Source of the DNA: Orychophragmus violaceus
Taxonomy: Eukaryota > Streptophyta > Magnoliopsida > Brassicales > Brassicaceae
DNA: 64,000 nt
Assembly: GCA_030180135.1 (NCBI GenBank)
Contig: CM058233.1
Span: forward strand, 26,941,615 to 27,005,614
Direction of reading: 5' to 3'
Under the pieces are notes generated by a model. It saw nothing but the letters and a program-made list of their open reading frames with translations, was not told where the DNA came from and ran no database searches. Both the position numbers and the translations under genes were made by a program. This document shows, piece after piece, positions 19,510 to 31,591 of the stretch. Numbering within the stretch: the first letter of the stretch is position 1; every line of letters starts with the position of its first letter.

Positions 19510-21955
19510 CACTACAAGAAAACTTTCGCGTAGTTACAGATTCAGTCGTGGCTATCATCAATATTCCGTAGCTACGTTGCCATATTCCACAGATAGCTAC
19601 GACTAGTATCCACGTCTAAAACCTCGACGCTATAGTCTGTTAGTGGCTATCCGCAAAAAAACTATCCACGGATTAGCGGCAGCACAAATCGTAGCTAATA
19701 ACTACGATTTGCAAGAATTGTTATTCGTAACTAAGTAGCTACGGATATCCATGATTTTTGTCGTAGATATTTCATATCATTTTCTTGAAAAAAACAAAAA
19801 CAAATTATTTTTACAGTTAATATTGTATAATAAAACAAACTACAATAAATAATTAAATAAAAATCTTCAAAAAATACTAAAGCGCAAAAATATACAAAAT
19901 CGCAAAAATATACAAATCGTATATACAGCTCCGATGACTACCGCCTTATTCAACAGTGACACACCCGGCTCCGTTGATGATAACAATGGAGGAGCGAGAT
20001 CTACGACAGAATAGTCGATTCTTCACTGTGCATGTGCTTCTGTCGTCTCAACGAAGGAAGGCGGGATATATGAAGGTCTGATTCTGTACTTTCCTCTCCG
20101 GTGAGTGTAATCGCTCTCACCGTGCCTTTAGTGACTGACCAGATCTACTCCATCCGCCGTCGTCCTCCTTTTCCTCCGCCATCGGATCTGCAAATTCTGT
20201 GAAAAAGATGAAGTTGAAGATGAAGCAAGGAAAATGAGTGTTAAGGAGAAAAGAAGATCAAAATCTGTCGAAGGGTGTAGGGAGACGAAGGAGAAGATAT
20301 GAGAACAGTAAAAAAGAAAAAGAAAAATTATGGCCATTAGATGTGTTTTAAATCAAAGGTAGATATTGAAGGGTGATCCCTGCCTTGGTTTATCAACCAA
20401 TAACAATTAAGCTTTTATATTTATGATGTTGAGTTTAACACTTCTATAACTTTATATATTTGGTAGATTATTATAATGTTTAAAGGTTAAAGTTAATAAT
20501 GTATAAAATATTTCAACTAAATATTAAAATAATGAAAAAATAATTAAGAAGATTTGAGAATTGGAGTTTTAGGATTTGAGATGAATTAGAGTTTTTAATT
20601 TAAGGTTTGGGGTATAGGGTTTGAGGTTTAGATTTAAAGTTTGAAGTTTAAAGTATAAAAGTGTTAAATTTAATTAAATGGGTTACATCATGTTCTTTTG
20701 AAAAATTTTAAATTTAAATTTTAGTTATGAGTATATATAATAATTAAATTATTCTTTAAGAATTTTTAGTTATTATAAGTAATTTTAATTGATTATTTGT
20801 TTAAAATCATTAGATTTTTAATTGATTCTATGTTTAAACTCAGTAGATTTCAAAAACAAATCATTAGATTTTTAATTGATTCTATGTTTAAACTCAGTAG
20901 ATTTCAAAAAAAAAATCATTAGATATTTAATTTATTATTGTTTAAAATATTTGTTGATTAATTTTATGAAAATATATCTTAAATGTTTAAATATTATATT
21001 ATGTATATATAAATAATTTTTATATTTAAATTTATAATTTATGATTAAGAGTTAGGTTTAGAGTGTAATTATGGTTTAGTATGTAAGGTTTGAAGGATTA
21101 TTATTAAAGTTATAAGTTACTGTTTGAAAATAATAGATTTGGAAAATATTTTTATTCTATAATTATTGAATTTTAATTTGAATATGTTATAGTAATTAGA
21201 ATTTTGTTAAATTTTAAAAGGTTATTTTTAAGGTTTTAAGTTAATGTTTGAAATAACGGATTTGTAAAATATATTTTTTAATAATCTTAATTTTTACTTA
21301 AAATATAAATTTAAATAATTTAAATATTATTTTTATGTATATGTAATAAAATTTTATATTTTAATTTCATAGTTTATGATTAAGATTTATGTTTAGAGTA
21401 TGATTATGGCTTTGTATAGGATTTGAAAGTTTTATATTTATGGTTGTCAGTTAATGTCTGTAAATAAATTTGGAAAATAGTTTTCTTTTATAAGTGTTGA
21501 ATCTTAATTTTAGATATTTTATAGTAATTCGAATTTTTTTAGTTAAAGTTTTGTTTATATTTTAGAGTTTTTGGTTTGTTTAGGGTTTTGGGTATTGAAT
21601 AGCTACAAATAAATCTGTAGTTATCCGTGGCTATCTCATAAAGCCACGGATAGCCACAAATAAAATCGTAACTATATCATATAGCCATGAAAAGGGTTTG
21701 TAGCAACATAGCTACAAATTTGTTCGTGACGAATCGCAGCTGACATTATCCACGACAATGTCGTAGAATTTCGTAGCTATATAGCTATGGAAAACGACTA
21801 CCTTCATCCATAGTTATGTAGCTACATATAGCTACGACATAGCTACAATTTTGATTTTTTTCAGTCGCAGTTAATTCGTAACTAATCGTGGCATGAAAAA
21901 CTTAGCTACGGAAAATCCGTAATTGGGCCGTAGCTACGACAGTTTTCTTGTAGTG
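19510..21955. mobile_element. CACTA-2: non-autonomous CACTA element
   Basis: Ends CACTACAAGAAAACTTTCGCG and CGACAGTTTTCTTGTAGTG with the 3-bp duplication AAT (19507-19509 and 21956-21958). Length is 2446 bp. Both ends carry many TAGCTACG/CGTAGCTA words, a subterminal motif different from CACTA-1. The interior is AT-rich and has no transposase. A tandem repeat of about 54 bp lies at 20808-20930. It sits exactly in the primer-binding site of copia-1, so it depends on another element for movement. Confidence 0.9.
20808..20930. repeat. Short tandem repeat inside CACTA-2
   Basis: TCATTAGATTTTTAATTGATTC starts at 20808 and again at 20861, with a partial third copy at about 20916; the period is 53-55 bp. 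Confidence 0.75.
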
Positions 21956-22142
21956 AATACCATGTTGAAATTCATGTTAGAACAATTTTTTCTCTGTTCT
22001 AACCTGCATTCATGTTGTATGTATTAAAGCAAATATGAGTAGTTGAACGAAATTGTTCATTACTTGCATGGTTTTATACAACATGATTCTTACACTTATA
22101 AAGAAGTAGGTAACTACTCTCACTTTTACTAACTACTACAAC

Positions 22143-22716
22143 CAGTGGCGGAGCCACTTCCGCCACTAAGGGGGCATGGGAGTCAGCTGACCCCGGTGGA
22201 ATAATAAAATAAATTTTAATGTAAAGGAAACAGTGAGAATCCCGCAGCTCAAATGGTGTTAGGTTAGTTCATGACCCCCTTGATTCAGGTTCAAACCACC
22301 TAAATGACCCCTTTCATTTGAATATTTTCTTTTATTTTAAAAAAGGTTGGTGCCCATATAGTACTTTTCCTTTTCTACAACATTCTATTTTTGCTAAAAA
22401 CTAATTAATTGCAAAACATAGAAATGATATTTTAAACCCACGACCGTAAGACCTATAATGAAATGTTTGTCAATTGAATTGCGGTCAACAATTTAGAAAA
22501 ATCTTTTGTTATAGACAAAACTATCTACTCAGACAACAATTTTTTTCCAGGTTACACTTTTTTATATAGAATAATAATATAAAATATTGATAGATTTTAA
22601 TTAAATTTTTATTGTAATACATGGTAAATTACATAATATATGTATATTTTATAACGTATATTTTTAGAAATTATATATTATGATCCCGGTGAAAAAAAAT
22701 TCTGGCTCCGCCACTG
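22143..22716. mobile_element. Non-autonomous hAT-type element with tRNA-like core
   Basis: Terminal inverted repeats CAGTGGCGGAGCCA and TGGCTCCGCCACTG, flanked by a perfect 8-bp duplication ACTACAAC (22135-22142 and 22717-22724). It is 574 bp long with no coding capacity. The 8-bp duplication and CAGTGGCGG ends point to the hAT superfamily. Confidence 0.9.
22236..22300 (+). repeat. tRNA-like A/B boxes inside the hAT element
   Basis: CAGCTCAAATGG at 22245 resembles an A box and AGGTTCAAACC at 22287 a B box, about 42 nt apart. The same logic is seen in the five CACTA-1 modules, although the sequences differ. Confidence 0.5.
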
Positions 22717-22875
22717 ACTACAACCATTCCCATTTGCTATTCTTGATGCTATAGCTTAGCATTACAAGCAACGTAAAACAACTAATCATCACATCTCTAA
22801 CTACTTCATTTGAGTGAGGACACTAGTTTCATTACTCTTATTTATTTAGTTGGGTTGAGAGGAAATCATTCAACA

Positions 22876-23116
22876 TAATTCTTTCATCTAATGCAAAAAA
22901 TCTTGTGTCAGAAAGCTGTCAAATCTCCAAAATACTTGTTTTAGTCTCTTTTTTTCTCTCAAAACATCCAAATTACATGTAAAAGCTTTAAAACTCCACG
23001 AACACTAAAACACTAATCATACACCAATATTTGATAGTTTATTTATAATTTTTTTCTTATCAAAATCATATTAGAAAGTAGTAAAATATAATGTATATCT
23101 GAAATCTCCAAGAGAA
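22876..23116. other. AT-rich junction between copia-1 LTR and truncated Athila-O
   Basis: No gene or element end is recognisable here. Homology to Athila RNase H sequence starts abruptly at about 23117, marking the deletion point of Athila-O. Confidence 0.5.
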
Positions 23117-24290
23117 GTTTCTTGTCCTTCTTCTAACCAAGTACAGCTCCTAGTGCATAGTCACTAGCATCACACATCATCTCAAAAGTTAGATCCCAGT
23201 CAGGAGGTTTCACAATTGGAGCAGAAATCAAAGCTTGTTTCAGCTCCTGGAATGCAGAATGACACTCATCTGTGAACTCAAACTTCACATCCTTGCAGAG
23301 AAGTGCAGTGAGTGGTCTAGCTATCTTGCTGAAATCCTTAATAAATCTCTAGTAAAATCTAGCATGCCCAAGAAAACTTCTCACTCCTTTGACTGAATCT
23401 GGCGCTTGAAGTCCTGTCATCACCTCAATCTTAGCTCGATCAACCTTAATCCCTGCCTCAGATACTCTGTGTCCAAGTACAATGCCATTCCTGACCATGA
23501 AATGACACTTCTCCCAGTTCAAAACTAGGTGATTCTCTTCACATCTAGCCAGCACCTTACACAGATTATCCAGACGAGCATAGTAAGATGGTCCGTAGAC
23601 AGAGAAATCATCCATGAAGACCTCCATAAAATCCTCTATCATGTTTGTGAAAATAAACATCATACATCTCTGAAATGAGGAGCGTTACACAGTCCAAATG
23701 GCATTCTGCGGCATGCAAATGTGCCATAAGGACAGGTAAAAGTGGTCTTCTCTTGATCCTCTGGGTGTATAGGTATCTGAAACAAACTACAATAACCATC
23801 CAAAAAGCAGTAGTATGGATGATTTGCCAACCTCTCCAACATCTGGTCAATGAAAGGTAGTGGGTAGTGGTCTTTTCTGGTAGCTGCATTCAACTTCCTG
23901 TAGTCTATGCACATTCTGTGACAAGTGATTGTCCATATAGAAATCAACTCATTCTTGTCATTCTTCACCACCGTGACTCCTCCTTTCTTAGGAATCACAT
24001 GAACTGGGTTTACCCAAGCACTGTCTGAAATAGGATAAATAATCCCAGCATGCAACAGCTTCATGATCTCCTTCTTCACAACTTCTTTCAGGTTAGGATT
24101 CAAACGCCTCTGATTCTTGATTGAAAACATGCTCTCATCCTCAAGATATATTCTATGCATGCACAAGTCTGGAGAGATACCTGAAATGTCATCAAGAGAA
24201 TAGCCAAGAGCCTTGCAATGCTTGCACAGCTTGCTTAGCAATAAAGTGAGTTCTGTGTTATTCAAATAAGCATTAACAATAACATCATAA
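23117..24290 (-). pseudogene. Athila-O reverse transcriptase
   Basis: Minus-strand RT of Ty3/gypsy type. The first frame (24265 down) has YSLDDISGISPDLCMHRIYL, SAWVNPVHVIPKKGG, MCIDYRKLNAATRKDHYPLP and CFLDGYCSLFQIP; it ends near MPFGLCNAP. A frameshift at about 23660 leads to the second frame with the catalytic FMDD word (EVFMDDFSVYGPSYYARLDN) and the connection segment VRSFLGHARFY. Reading the earlier part with the Athila-B copy shows the same domain order. A small deletion at the GLCNAP site (ATFQR missing) and an in-frame stop at about 23347 confirm it is dead. It lies 3' of the protease with no spacer. Confidence 0.85.
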
Positions 24291-25820
24291 GAAGAGTTCT
24301 GAACAAGAAATGCATATTTGAGGCCTGCATGCAGCTACTTTAGCTCAATCTTTGGAGCCTTTTCCTCGCTCCAATCTCCAAGTGTGGCAGCTTTCTATGA
24401 AGTACCAACCAGCTTCTCTTGAGCTACCAACTACATCACATGCTCACTAGCATCCATCAGTCTCAAATACCCAGCAGTAGCATCATCCTCCAGCTCCAAA
24501 TCCTGCTCAACACTCAACAAAGCTCACTCCAAAGGATCAGCAAGATGCATCTAATGGAAGAATTCTGCAGCCAGATTATCCAATGTGTCCACATAGAATG
24601 TCTGCCCATCGATCGTAGGTTGTCTCATCAGCTTGTTCATATCGAAATCCATCACCAAATCACCCTAATTTATTCCAATCTTCCCTTGATTCACATCAAT
24701 AATAGCACCAACTGTAGCGAGGAATGGTCTGCCAGAGATAAAAGGATCTTTAGGCTCTTCATTGTACTGCAAGACTACAAAATCTGTGGGGATTACACAT
24801 TCACCAATCTTCACTGGTACATCCTCCAAGAGACCTTTAGGGATCCTCATAGAGCGATCAGCTAGAATCAAAGAGATCCTAGTAGGTGTGAAATCTGTCA
24901 TTCCCATCTGTTTAGCAACTGAGTATGGCATCAGGTTAACACTCGATCCTAGATCACACAACGATCTCTCAAAGTTGTCTCTGAAGATGGTACAGTCTAA
25001 GACAAAGCTTCCTGGATCCTTTTTCTTTTGCGGAACTCTGTTCTGGATGACATCACTACAGATTTCACTGATCATCATCACACACTCTTCATCTCCCATG
25101 TCCGATGTTAGCATCTTTTTCAATCACCTCTTCATCACTGGGTTTGTTGTTTATAGCATCCAACAATGGTATTGGAAGAGTGAGCTTGCTCAACATAGCA
25201 GTGTACTTAGCTTTGAATCTTTCGAATTTGGACTGCTTTGGGTTTCTTGGGAAAGGTACCTTGGGTTTATACACATTCCCATCAGCAACAGGGGTCTTAA
25301 TCTCCGCATCAGACCCTGTACGCGATTGGTATCTATCGACGTTGGATTGATGTCGATCGACACTGATCGATTTTCCCTTCAAATCGACTGCCTAATTGAT
25401 TTCGGTCGATTTGTGTCCATCACGAGAATTCGAAGAATTTGATGTCGATCGACACCCAAGGGTGGTGTCGGTCGACACTGTTCTTTCGGCCTCAATTTCT
25501 TCATCTTCCAATTCTTCTAACTCCTCGAGTTCCTTAGCATTCAACTGCAGTTTTGGGACAGTTTGTAACTCTGTCCCACTCCTTAATGTGATTGCATTGC
25601 AGTGATGCTTAGGATTGGTATATGTCCTTCCAGGAAGGAATCAATCTTGCCTCTTGAGCCCCAGCAGTTTGAGCAACTTGAGTGTCCAATTGTTTCACAT
25701 GTGTGCTCAAAGAGTCAAACTTCCCATTCAGATCAGTGTAGAGGGCATATATCCTCTTTTTGAAGTCCACAGTAGTCTTTGTCTGCCGTTCAAGTAACTT
25801 CTCCATCATAGCTTCCAATC
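24291..25820 (-). pseudogene. Athila-O gag-protease linker and aspartic protease
   Basis: Retroviral-type aspartic protease that would cut the polyprotein. The minus strand shows SLCDLGSSVNLMPYSVAKQM (catalytic Asp in the Athila-typical CDLGSS form), then LEDVPVKIGECVIPTDFVVL and GRPFLATVGAIIDVN. Upstream is the coiled-coil segment LYTDLNGKFDSLSTHVKQLD and a linker with VYKPKVPFPRNPKQSKFE. Frame changes at about 25120 and 25600 break it. Two palindrome pairs lie in the linker (25329/25350 and 25442/25465). Confidence 0.8.
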
Positions 25821-27213
25821 TACTCTCATGAGCATTAGTAACAGGAGGTGCCTGATAAGAAGAAGCTCCATAGGTCCTCCGATAGGAGTTGATCTGCTGA
25901 AAAGGTTTCTAAAAAGTAGGTTTCTGACCAAACCCAGAAGAGTTTTGATTGCTTGTGAAAGCACTCTTCTGACCACTACCAGTGTAGAACTTGTTACCTT
26001 GATGATTCCCAAACATGTTTCCTTGAAATCCATACCCAGCGATGTAGTTCTCATCTTCTTCCTCACAGCCTTCCTAATCCTCAACCACCTCAGTCTCTTG
26101 AGCAAAATAGACAGCTTTCTTCCCAATCAGTAAACTGTGAACAGTATCTAGCTTGTTCTTCATCTCAGCTATCTGGGAACTGTCAGCTTTCCCACCAGAT
26201 TTCTGCCTCTCCAGATAAGCATTCTTGGTGCTATTACTGCTCACCAAGTTCTCAATCAATGCCTTAGCCTGTTCTGGAGACTTGATATTGAAGTTGCCAT
26301 TGCTGGCAGCATCCAACGCCATCTGGTACCATAGATCAACACCTCTGAAGAAAATGCCCATAAGCTGAACTTTAGAGAATCCATGATGAGGGCAGTATCT
26401 TTGGTACATCTTAAACCTCACCCAAGCAGTCTTAAAAGGCTCTGTAGGTCCCTGCTCGAATGTCAAAAGGTCCTGTCTAAGCTGATCAGACCGAGCGTCA
26501 TCATAGAAGTGTCTCAAGAACTCTTTCTTCACCGCATCCAAAGTAGTTAAAGTCCTAGGTGGGATCTGCTTGAGCCAAGCTGCAGCTTCTCCCGCAAGAG
26601 AGTATGGGAAGAGCTTCAGGTGCAAGAAGTCATAGTTCACTCCGTTGTGCTTCATCCCAGTCACCATGGTCTCAAAATCCTCTATGTGATCCATAGGCTG
26701 CTCATGTGGAAATCCATGGAAAGGGTGCTGCCTCACAAGAGCGTAGTATAAAGTCTTCAGCTCAAAATCATTGCGATCGAAGAGAGGTGGCACAATCGCA
26801 AACCTGTTAGCGTAGAACTCGTCAGGTCTGTTGTAGTCAGCAAAAGTCCTCCCAACTGGAGGATTAGGTTCAGGTGCTCTAGGGTGTGCTTCAGCTTGTG
26901 GATTTCCTTGCGGATTTCCATGACCACCTACACCTTGACCTTCTGCCTCATGATTAATAACCTGTCTTTCTGCTTCAGGGATTTCGATCACATTTCCATC
27001 AACATCGATCCTCTGTCCCTTAGCATTATATGGATTGTTTTGCAAATCCCTCAGAACACCTTCTACAACTCTAATCAAGATCAAAGCATTTTGATTCATC
27101 ATCCTTGAAGATTGTTGAGCTTTTCTATTTGTCCTCTCAAGTCTAGCAAGCTCCTGATTTCTAAGATTCAAAAGCTTCTCGTCCGGATTGCTTCTGGTGT
27201 GACGACTAGGCAT
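25821..27213 (-). pseudogene. Athila-O gag
   Basis: Capsid-type structural polyprotein. It starts MPSRHTRSNPDEKLLNLRNQ at 27213, which I take as the true start because the other Athila copies begin in the same way. Landmarks are ALILIRVVEGVLRD, NAKGQRIDVDGNV, the capsid entry ADYNRPDEFYANRFAIVPP, the conserved EDFETMVTGMKHNGVNYDFL and the MYQRYCPHHGF region. The first frame runs to a TAG at 26074-26076 (about 379 residues). The same frame continues as an EEEDENYIAGYGFQGN segment, then another TAG at 25909-25911. No CCHC zinc knuckle is visible, as in other Athila gags. Confidence 0.82.
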
Positions 27214-27405
27214 ACACTGAACTCAATGTCCGGCTTCGAGATCGATGTTGATCGACACTAGATGGATGTCGGTCGACACTGAAGTTTCCTGTCGATTCAT
27301 GCAGCAACAAAGACAAGAAAGACAAAGAAGTATCAGTAACCAAAACAAAAATAAAAATAACTTAGTCTATATTCTAGAACAAAATCTATCGGCGAACTCA
27401 AAGAG

Positions 27406-27423
27406 TCCCCGGCAACGGCGCCA
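27406..27423 (-). promoter_or_regulatory. Athila-O primer-binding site
   Basis: An intact TGGCGCCGTTGCCGGGGA on the minus strand, 6 bp from the LTR. It is identical to the sites of Athila-A and Athila-C. Confidence 0.87.
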
Positions 27424-27429
27424 AGAACT

Positions 27430-27689
27430 TGATAGAGCAAATTTTATCCCTATTCTAACTGCAAGTGCACATATATGCAATTATAGTATCAAGGGTATCG
27501 AATCCACAGAGACTCAAGTTCACACGACAAATTATATGTTTTCAAATTCAGCTAAGTCAATCAGATGAAAGCAATAAACAATGCAAGTAATTTTAAAGAG
27601 TGTTTTCAATGCGAGAAAAGCGCTAGACTTAGGAAGTTATCAGGAAATCATGCAATGTCAGAAACTTTAATAATCAGGATTCAGATTAA
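27430..27689 (-). repeat. Athila-O 5' LTR, left part
   Basis: 260 bp, starting TGATAGAGCAAATTTTATCC and ending CAGGATTCAGATTAA. The missing remainder resumes at 39418 after the Athila-B insertion. The last five bases, ATTAA, are one copy of the target-site duplication. Confidence 0.87.
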
Positions 27690-28806
27690 TGATAGAGCAA
27701 ATTTTATCCCTATTCTAACTGCAAGTGCACGTATATGCAATTATAGTATAAAGGGTATCGAATCCACAGAGGCTCAAGTTCACACGACATATTATATGTT
27801 TTCAAATTCAGCTAAGTCAATTAGATGAAAGCAATAGACAATGCAAGTAAATTTAAAGAGTGTTTTCAATGGGAGAAAGGCGCTAGACTTAGGAAGTTCT
27901 CTAGAATCACAAATGTCAATAACTCAACTCTCACTGCAATTATTATCTATGTCTAGCAACCTAATGATTCAAATCTCTTTGCAATCTTAGAGTTCTAGAC
28001 AAGCATTAATAGCAAGTTCTTTAGTTCACTATTCTGTAGATCAAATCTCTTTGCATCTAATCAAATTGCTCACACTAAGTTCTGTCAGATTATAATTCAC
28101 ACCCTTGTGCCAAATTAATTATCCAAGATCTAAACCCTAGGTGATCAATCGAGAATTCAGTTTTAATCTCAACTTAGGTGATGAACATATAGATTTAGAA
28201 TCCTGATCATCTAGTGATCTAACGAGGCATGAAATCCCTATGAGAATCCCTAAATCTAACTAAGGTTACTACTCGGACATGGAATCAATAAGACAAGACA
28301 TGTTTGAATAGAAAAAACAAGACTGAATAGATAAATGAAATGGTGTTCGAAATCCTTCTCTCAAAGGTTATAAGTAGCAGAATCAGCCCCCAACCAAAAT
28401 TTCTCAATCTCTAAAGCAAAAGCCAAAAACAAAGCAAGAACAAAAGGTGAGAGATACAACTCTAAAAAAACTAATTAGAAATCACTAAACACGTTTTGGG
28501 GCCAAACTAGAAATAAGGAAACTTCTTGGTCCTTTGCAATTCTTCAAAAGATGTAATCATTCGGCGTATAAGTCTGTTGGCCTTCAGTGTCGACCGACAC
28601 TAAAGTCAGTGTCGGTCGACATCAAATCGTGACTACGGCTCCAACTTCAACTTCTTGCAGAAATCACCAAAATGTCCCAAATCTCCTAGCTTTGCTCCAA
28701 ACGCAAGCTTACTTGTAAAAGACTCGATAGACTAGAAATACAAGGTTAAAGACTCAATATATACACTTATTTCATGGTTAAAAACCTAGAAAACCATGAT
28801 ATATCA
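27690..28806 (-). repeat. Athila-B 3' LTR
   Basis: 1117 bp, TGATAGAGCAA...GATATATCA. A palindrome pair lies at 28587-28600 and 28609-28622, about 184 bp from the LTR start in element orientation. Compared with the other LTR it lacks about 50 bp around 27900 but keeps the pair. Confidence 0.9.
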
Positions 28807-28821
28807 ACTCCCCCACACTTA
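28807..28821 (-). promoter_or_regulatory. Athila-B polypurine tract
   Basis: TAAGTGTGGGGGAGT on the minus strand, next to the 3' LTR and identical to the Athila-A tract. Near-copies lie at 28974-28986 and, mutated, at 29729-29743. Confidence 0.83.
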
Positions 28822-30137
28822 GCTCTAGCTTGCCCACAAGCAAACAGAGAACCAAAGTATAGAAAAGAGGTTTGAAAACACATAAACTCATTTTTTTCTT
28901 AGGAACATCGCATTCACATTCACTTGGTAACACACATGAAAAAATCCCTGCAGGGATCAAGACCACAATGTACTTCCCCCACACTTAGCAACTGTCTCAA
29001 GTAAACTCCACAATCAAGTCAAGACATTCAAGTTCACCACACTAACCTCTATATATAATTAAGTGCGGTCTCACAAAGGGAGTATCGATCAGAGAACACA
29101 TGGACTCAACCCAGTCAGTACCTGACCACCAGACTATCGGTTTCTGGTTTCTTTCTTTTCTCTTTCTCCCTTAGCAACTGATTTCTCCCCACTGGGTATC
29201 ATTTTTTTTATCAGTGCTCTTCCCTTTTTATTCGGGGTGCAACTTTGGACATGTTTTCATGGATGCACAAGAGGTAATAGTGGTCTCTACAACTCCCGTG
29301 ACCACTTCGAAGCTACTAGCTTATCCGCATTTTTTATCTTTTTTTTTCTTACTTTCAAGTGAGGGGAACAGAAGGAACTGTACTCAGACAGGTTTACAAG
29401 CTGTGCCAGGCACGTCAGAGGAATCCGATCCAGAGATACCAAGCCCCTAAGTTAAAAAATTTAGTCAAGATTAGAGGTGAAGTTAGTAATGGATCCTCTG
29501 AATACCTGATTAGATATGGGTGTCCTTGGTAGGCTGATTAGTGTGTGGTTTTCTAACAGTCATATAGCTACTGCAGGTCTGTCCAATGGTCACTTAGTTC
29601 CTATTCCAGTAAAAAATTTCCTCGAAAAATCATAGTTTCATACTGATTTTGACTCAATAAACTTGCTTTGAAAACAAAAGAAAACAAAGGACGTACACCA
29701 AGAAAACAGAACACGTCGTCAGTAACCACCTCCTCCACACTGAAACTGCACTAGCCTCAGTACAATCGCAGCTTAGGTTCGGAAAAAATCAATCTGGAAC
29801 GATAGGAAAATTGAGTCAAAGACTCGTACCTGAACACGATTAGTGTCAACCGACACTGATTTAGTGTCGATCGACATTAATTCCATAGGATCATACGCAG
29901 GACAGTTCAAAGTGTCATGGTCGGGTTAGACTGTTTGGCACTCAAAATCTCACCTGATAGCTGCGTTAGATCACTCAAAATTCATGTCAGAAGCAATAGT
30001 AGCATACATAAACTCGAATCATCCAAGTTCCAGACAGATTAGACTAACAGACTGACTCAAAAGAAGACATAAAAATGACTCAAGACACAAAAGAAAAAGA
30101 AAAGAAAAATAAACACATAACCAGTAGCAGCAAAGAA
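28822..30137 (-). other. Athila-B 3' untranslated region
   Basis: No gene is supported. It resembles 1231-2576 of Athila-A. A palindrome pair is at 29843/29864, at the place equivalent to the pairs 2260 and 2313 of Athila-A. Confidence 0.65.
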
Positions 30138-31591
30138 CTAGAACTTATGAGAGTCCTCGTCATCCATCTCCTCAGAATCATTGGCTTCCTCTATGTATTC
30201 ATCCTCGGGACTAACAGGTGCAGGTGCAGGTGCGCGATGTCGTGGATGTGGGTGAGAGACGCGCTGTGGGCGACGACATGAGCAGCTGTAAATACCCTTC
30301 CACATCTCCTTGATTGTGCTAGTCATCCACTTCTGCCATTCTCTAGGAGGCATGTCTTTTGATGGTATGGGAGGGTTTGGGAATCCATAAGTCTCATCAG
30401 GATCAGCAGCAGGGACTGTATCGTACTCAGCAGCAAAGGCAGCAGCCCGGGATGATGCACCTCGATGTACAGAGGAGCGACGCGGACCAGCTCGACAAAG
30501 CTCCTCATAAGGCTGAAAGGAGAGCATCAGAGGCTCATCAGTGATGTCTGTCAGCTTAGGCTCAAGGAGAGGAAAGAGGTACGATACGCTATGGTGGACT
30601 TCTTGGTGCATATCGTTAGCTGACTTCTATCTAATCCAAAGTGGTCAAAAATAGGAGTTAAGAGACTCCCAACAGACTCTAACTTCTGCCCTTTTACCGT
30701 GAATATCTTAGTCTTGAGATCCTCCAGATGGTGGGCAAAGACAGCTCCCATGTTTACATCAGCTTCCAAGTGTGCATCCTGATATACCTCAGCATCAATA
30801 ATATCACCAATCTTAAAATACAGCAGCAAAAGCTCAGCTATCCGCATCATTCCTTGCTCCATTTTGCATAGGATCGTGTTAGCGACCAAGCAGACAAGGT
30901 ACCTCAAGACCGGGTGCCTTACTGCGGACTGTCTGGTAGTCTGAGAGTCATATACTCCATTTCCAAAAGGCTCCCAGAACACCTGCACATCTCGCAACTG
31001 CTCAGGTAGATTCACTCGCTCCTTAGTCTTGTCAAACTCATAGATGTCGCAGAGCTTAGGAATGGTGATCCTGTACCGCACTCCCTTAGCCATAAAGGTC
31101 AATGTTCCTTCAGAAGCCTTTCTCACCACCTCATTGGTATAATACACCCAAACTGTTGCCATAGACTGTCTGACCATCTCCTCATGCATGTCATAGTACT
31201 TGGTAAAGATGGTACCCAAACCAATCGTCCGCAGAATGCGTAGAACATCCGATCTAATCTTCAGCTTCGATATGGTGGTGCTACAAGCGAGCCGTGTGGG
31301 AAGGATATCGATGCCAAATCAGGCGTTGTAGAACAAGGAGTCATAATCATCCCACTGCTCCGAGATTGGCCTTTGAGTACAAGTGACTTTCTTAGATTCC
31401 TTCGCAGGACTGTCTGCCCAAATCCGATTGTACTGGAGCCTTTGCTTCTCCATCCTTGGCCAAGGTGGCCGTGTATGCGAGTCTCAGAAGTTAGTACCAG
31501 CCGTGTCGTCTTCTTGCTGCGGTTCTGAAACAGAAGCAGAGGCGTGAGAAGCTCGCATTGGTCGTTTACCGTGGTGTAGGGAAGGTTTCAT
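30138..31591 (-). pseudogene. ATHILA ORF-1-type gene of Athila-B
   Basis: Third gene of the element, after pol. The start MKPSLHHGKRPMRASHAS at 31591 aligns with the Athila-A copy. At least two in-frame stops follow (after TAGTNF near 31480 and after LFYNA near 31320). The longest open part (31219-30551) shows VWVYYTNEVVRKASEGTLTF, YRITIPKLCDIYEF, AVRHPVLRYLVCLVANTIL, NMGAVFAHHLEDLKTKIF and VGSLLTPIFDHFGLD, typical of the ATHILA ORF-1 family. A frameshift near 30580 leads into the C-terminal part with PSKDMPPREWQKWM, YSCSCRRPQR and a Glu/Asp-rich tail. The function of the family is not known; this copy shows no clear membrane segment. Confidence 0.75.

Larger units (their letters stand above)
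21963..22875 (-). repeat. copia-1 5' LTR, split by a hAT element
   Basis: Begins TGTTGAAATTC and ends CATTCAACA, matching inverted ends. Without the 574-bp hAT element and its duplication it is about 331 bp. On the minus strand the LTR end is followed at once by TGGTATT and, across CACTA-2, AGAGCTC. Together these form a copia primer-binding site (initiator tRNA-Met type). Confidence 0.68.

Noticed and set aside
27430..28806. Tandem or solo LTR with an internal 260-bp duplication
   Set aside because: The missing part of the first copy is found at 39418-40322, and ATTAA flanks the inserted element, so it is a nested insertion.
30138..31591. Envelope gene of a plant retrovirus
   Set aside because: Position fits an env-like ORF, but no signal peptide or membrane segment is visible. 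The sequence fits the ATHILA ORF-1 type of unknown function.
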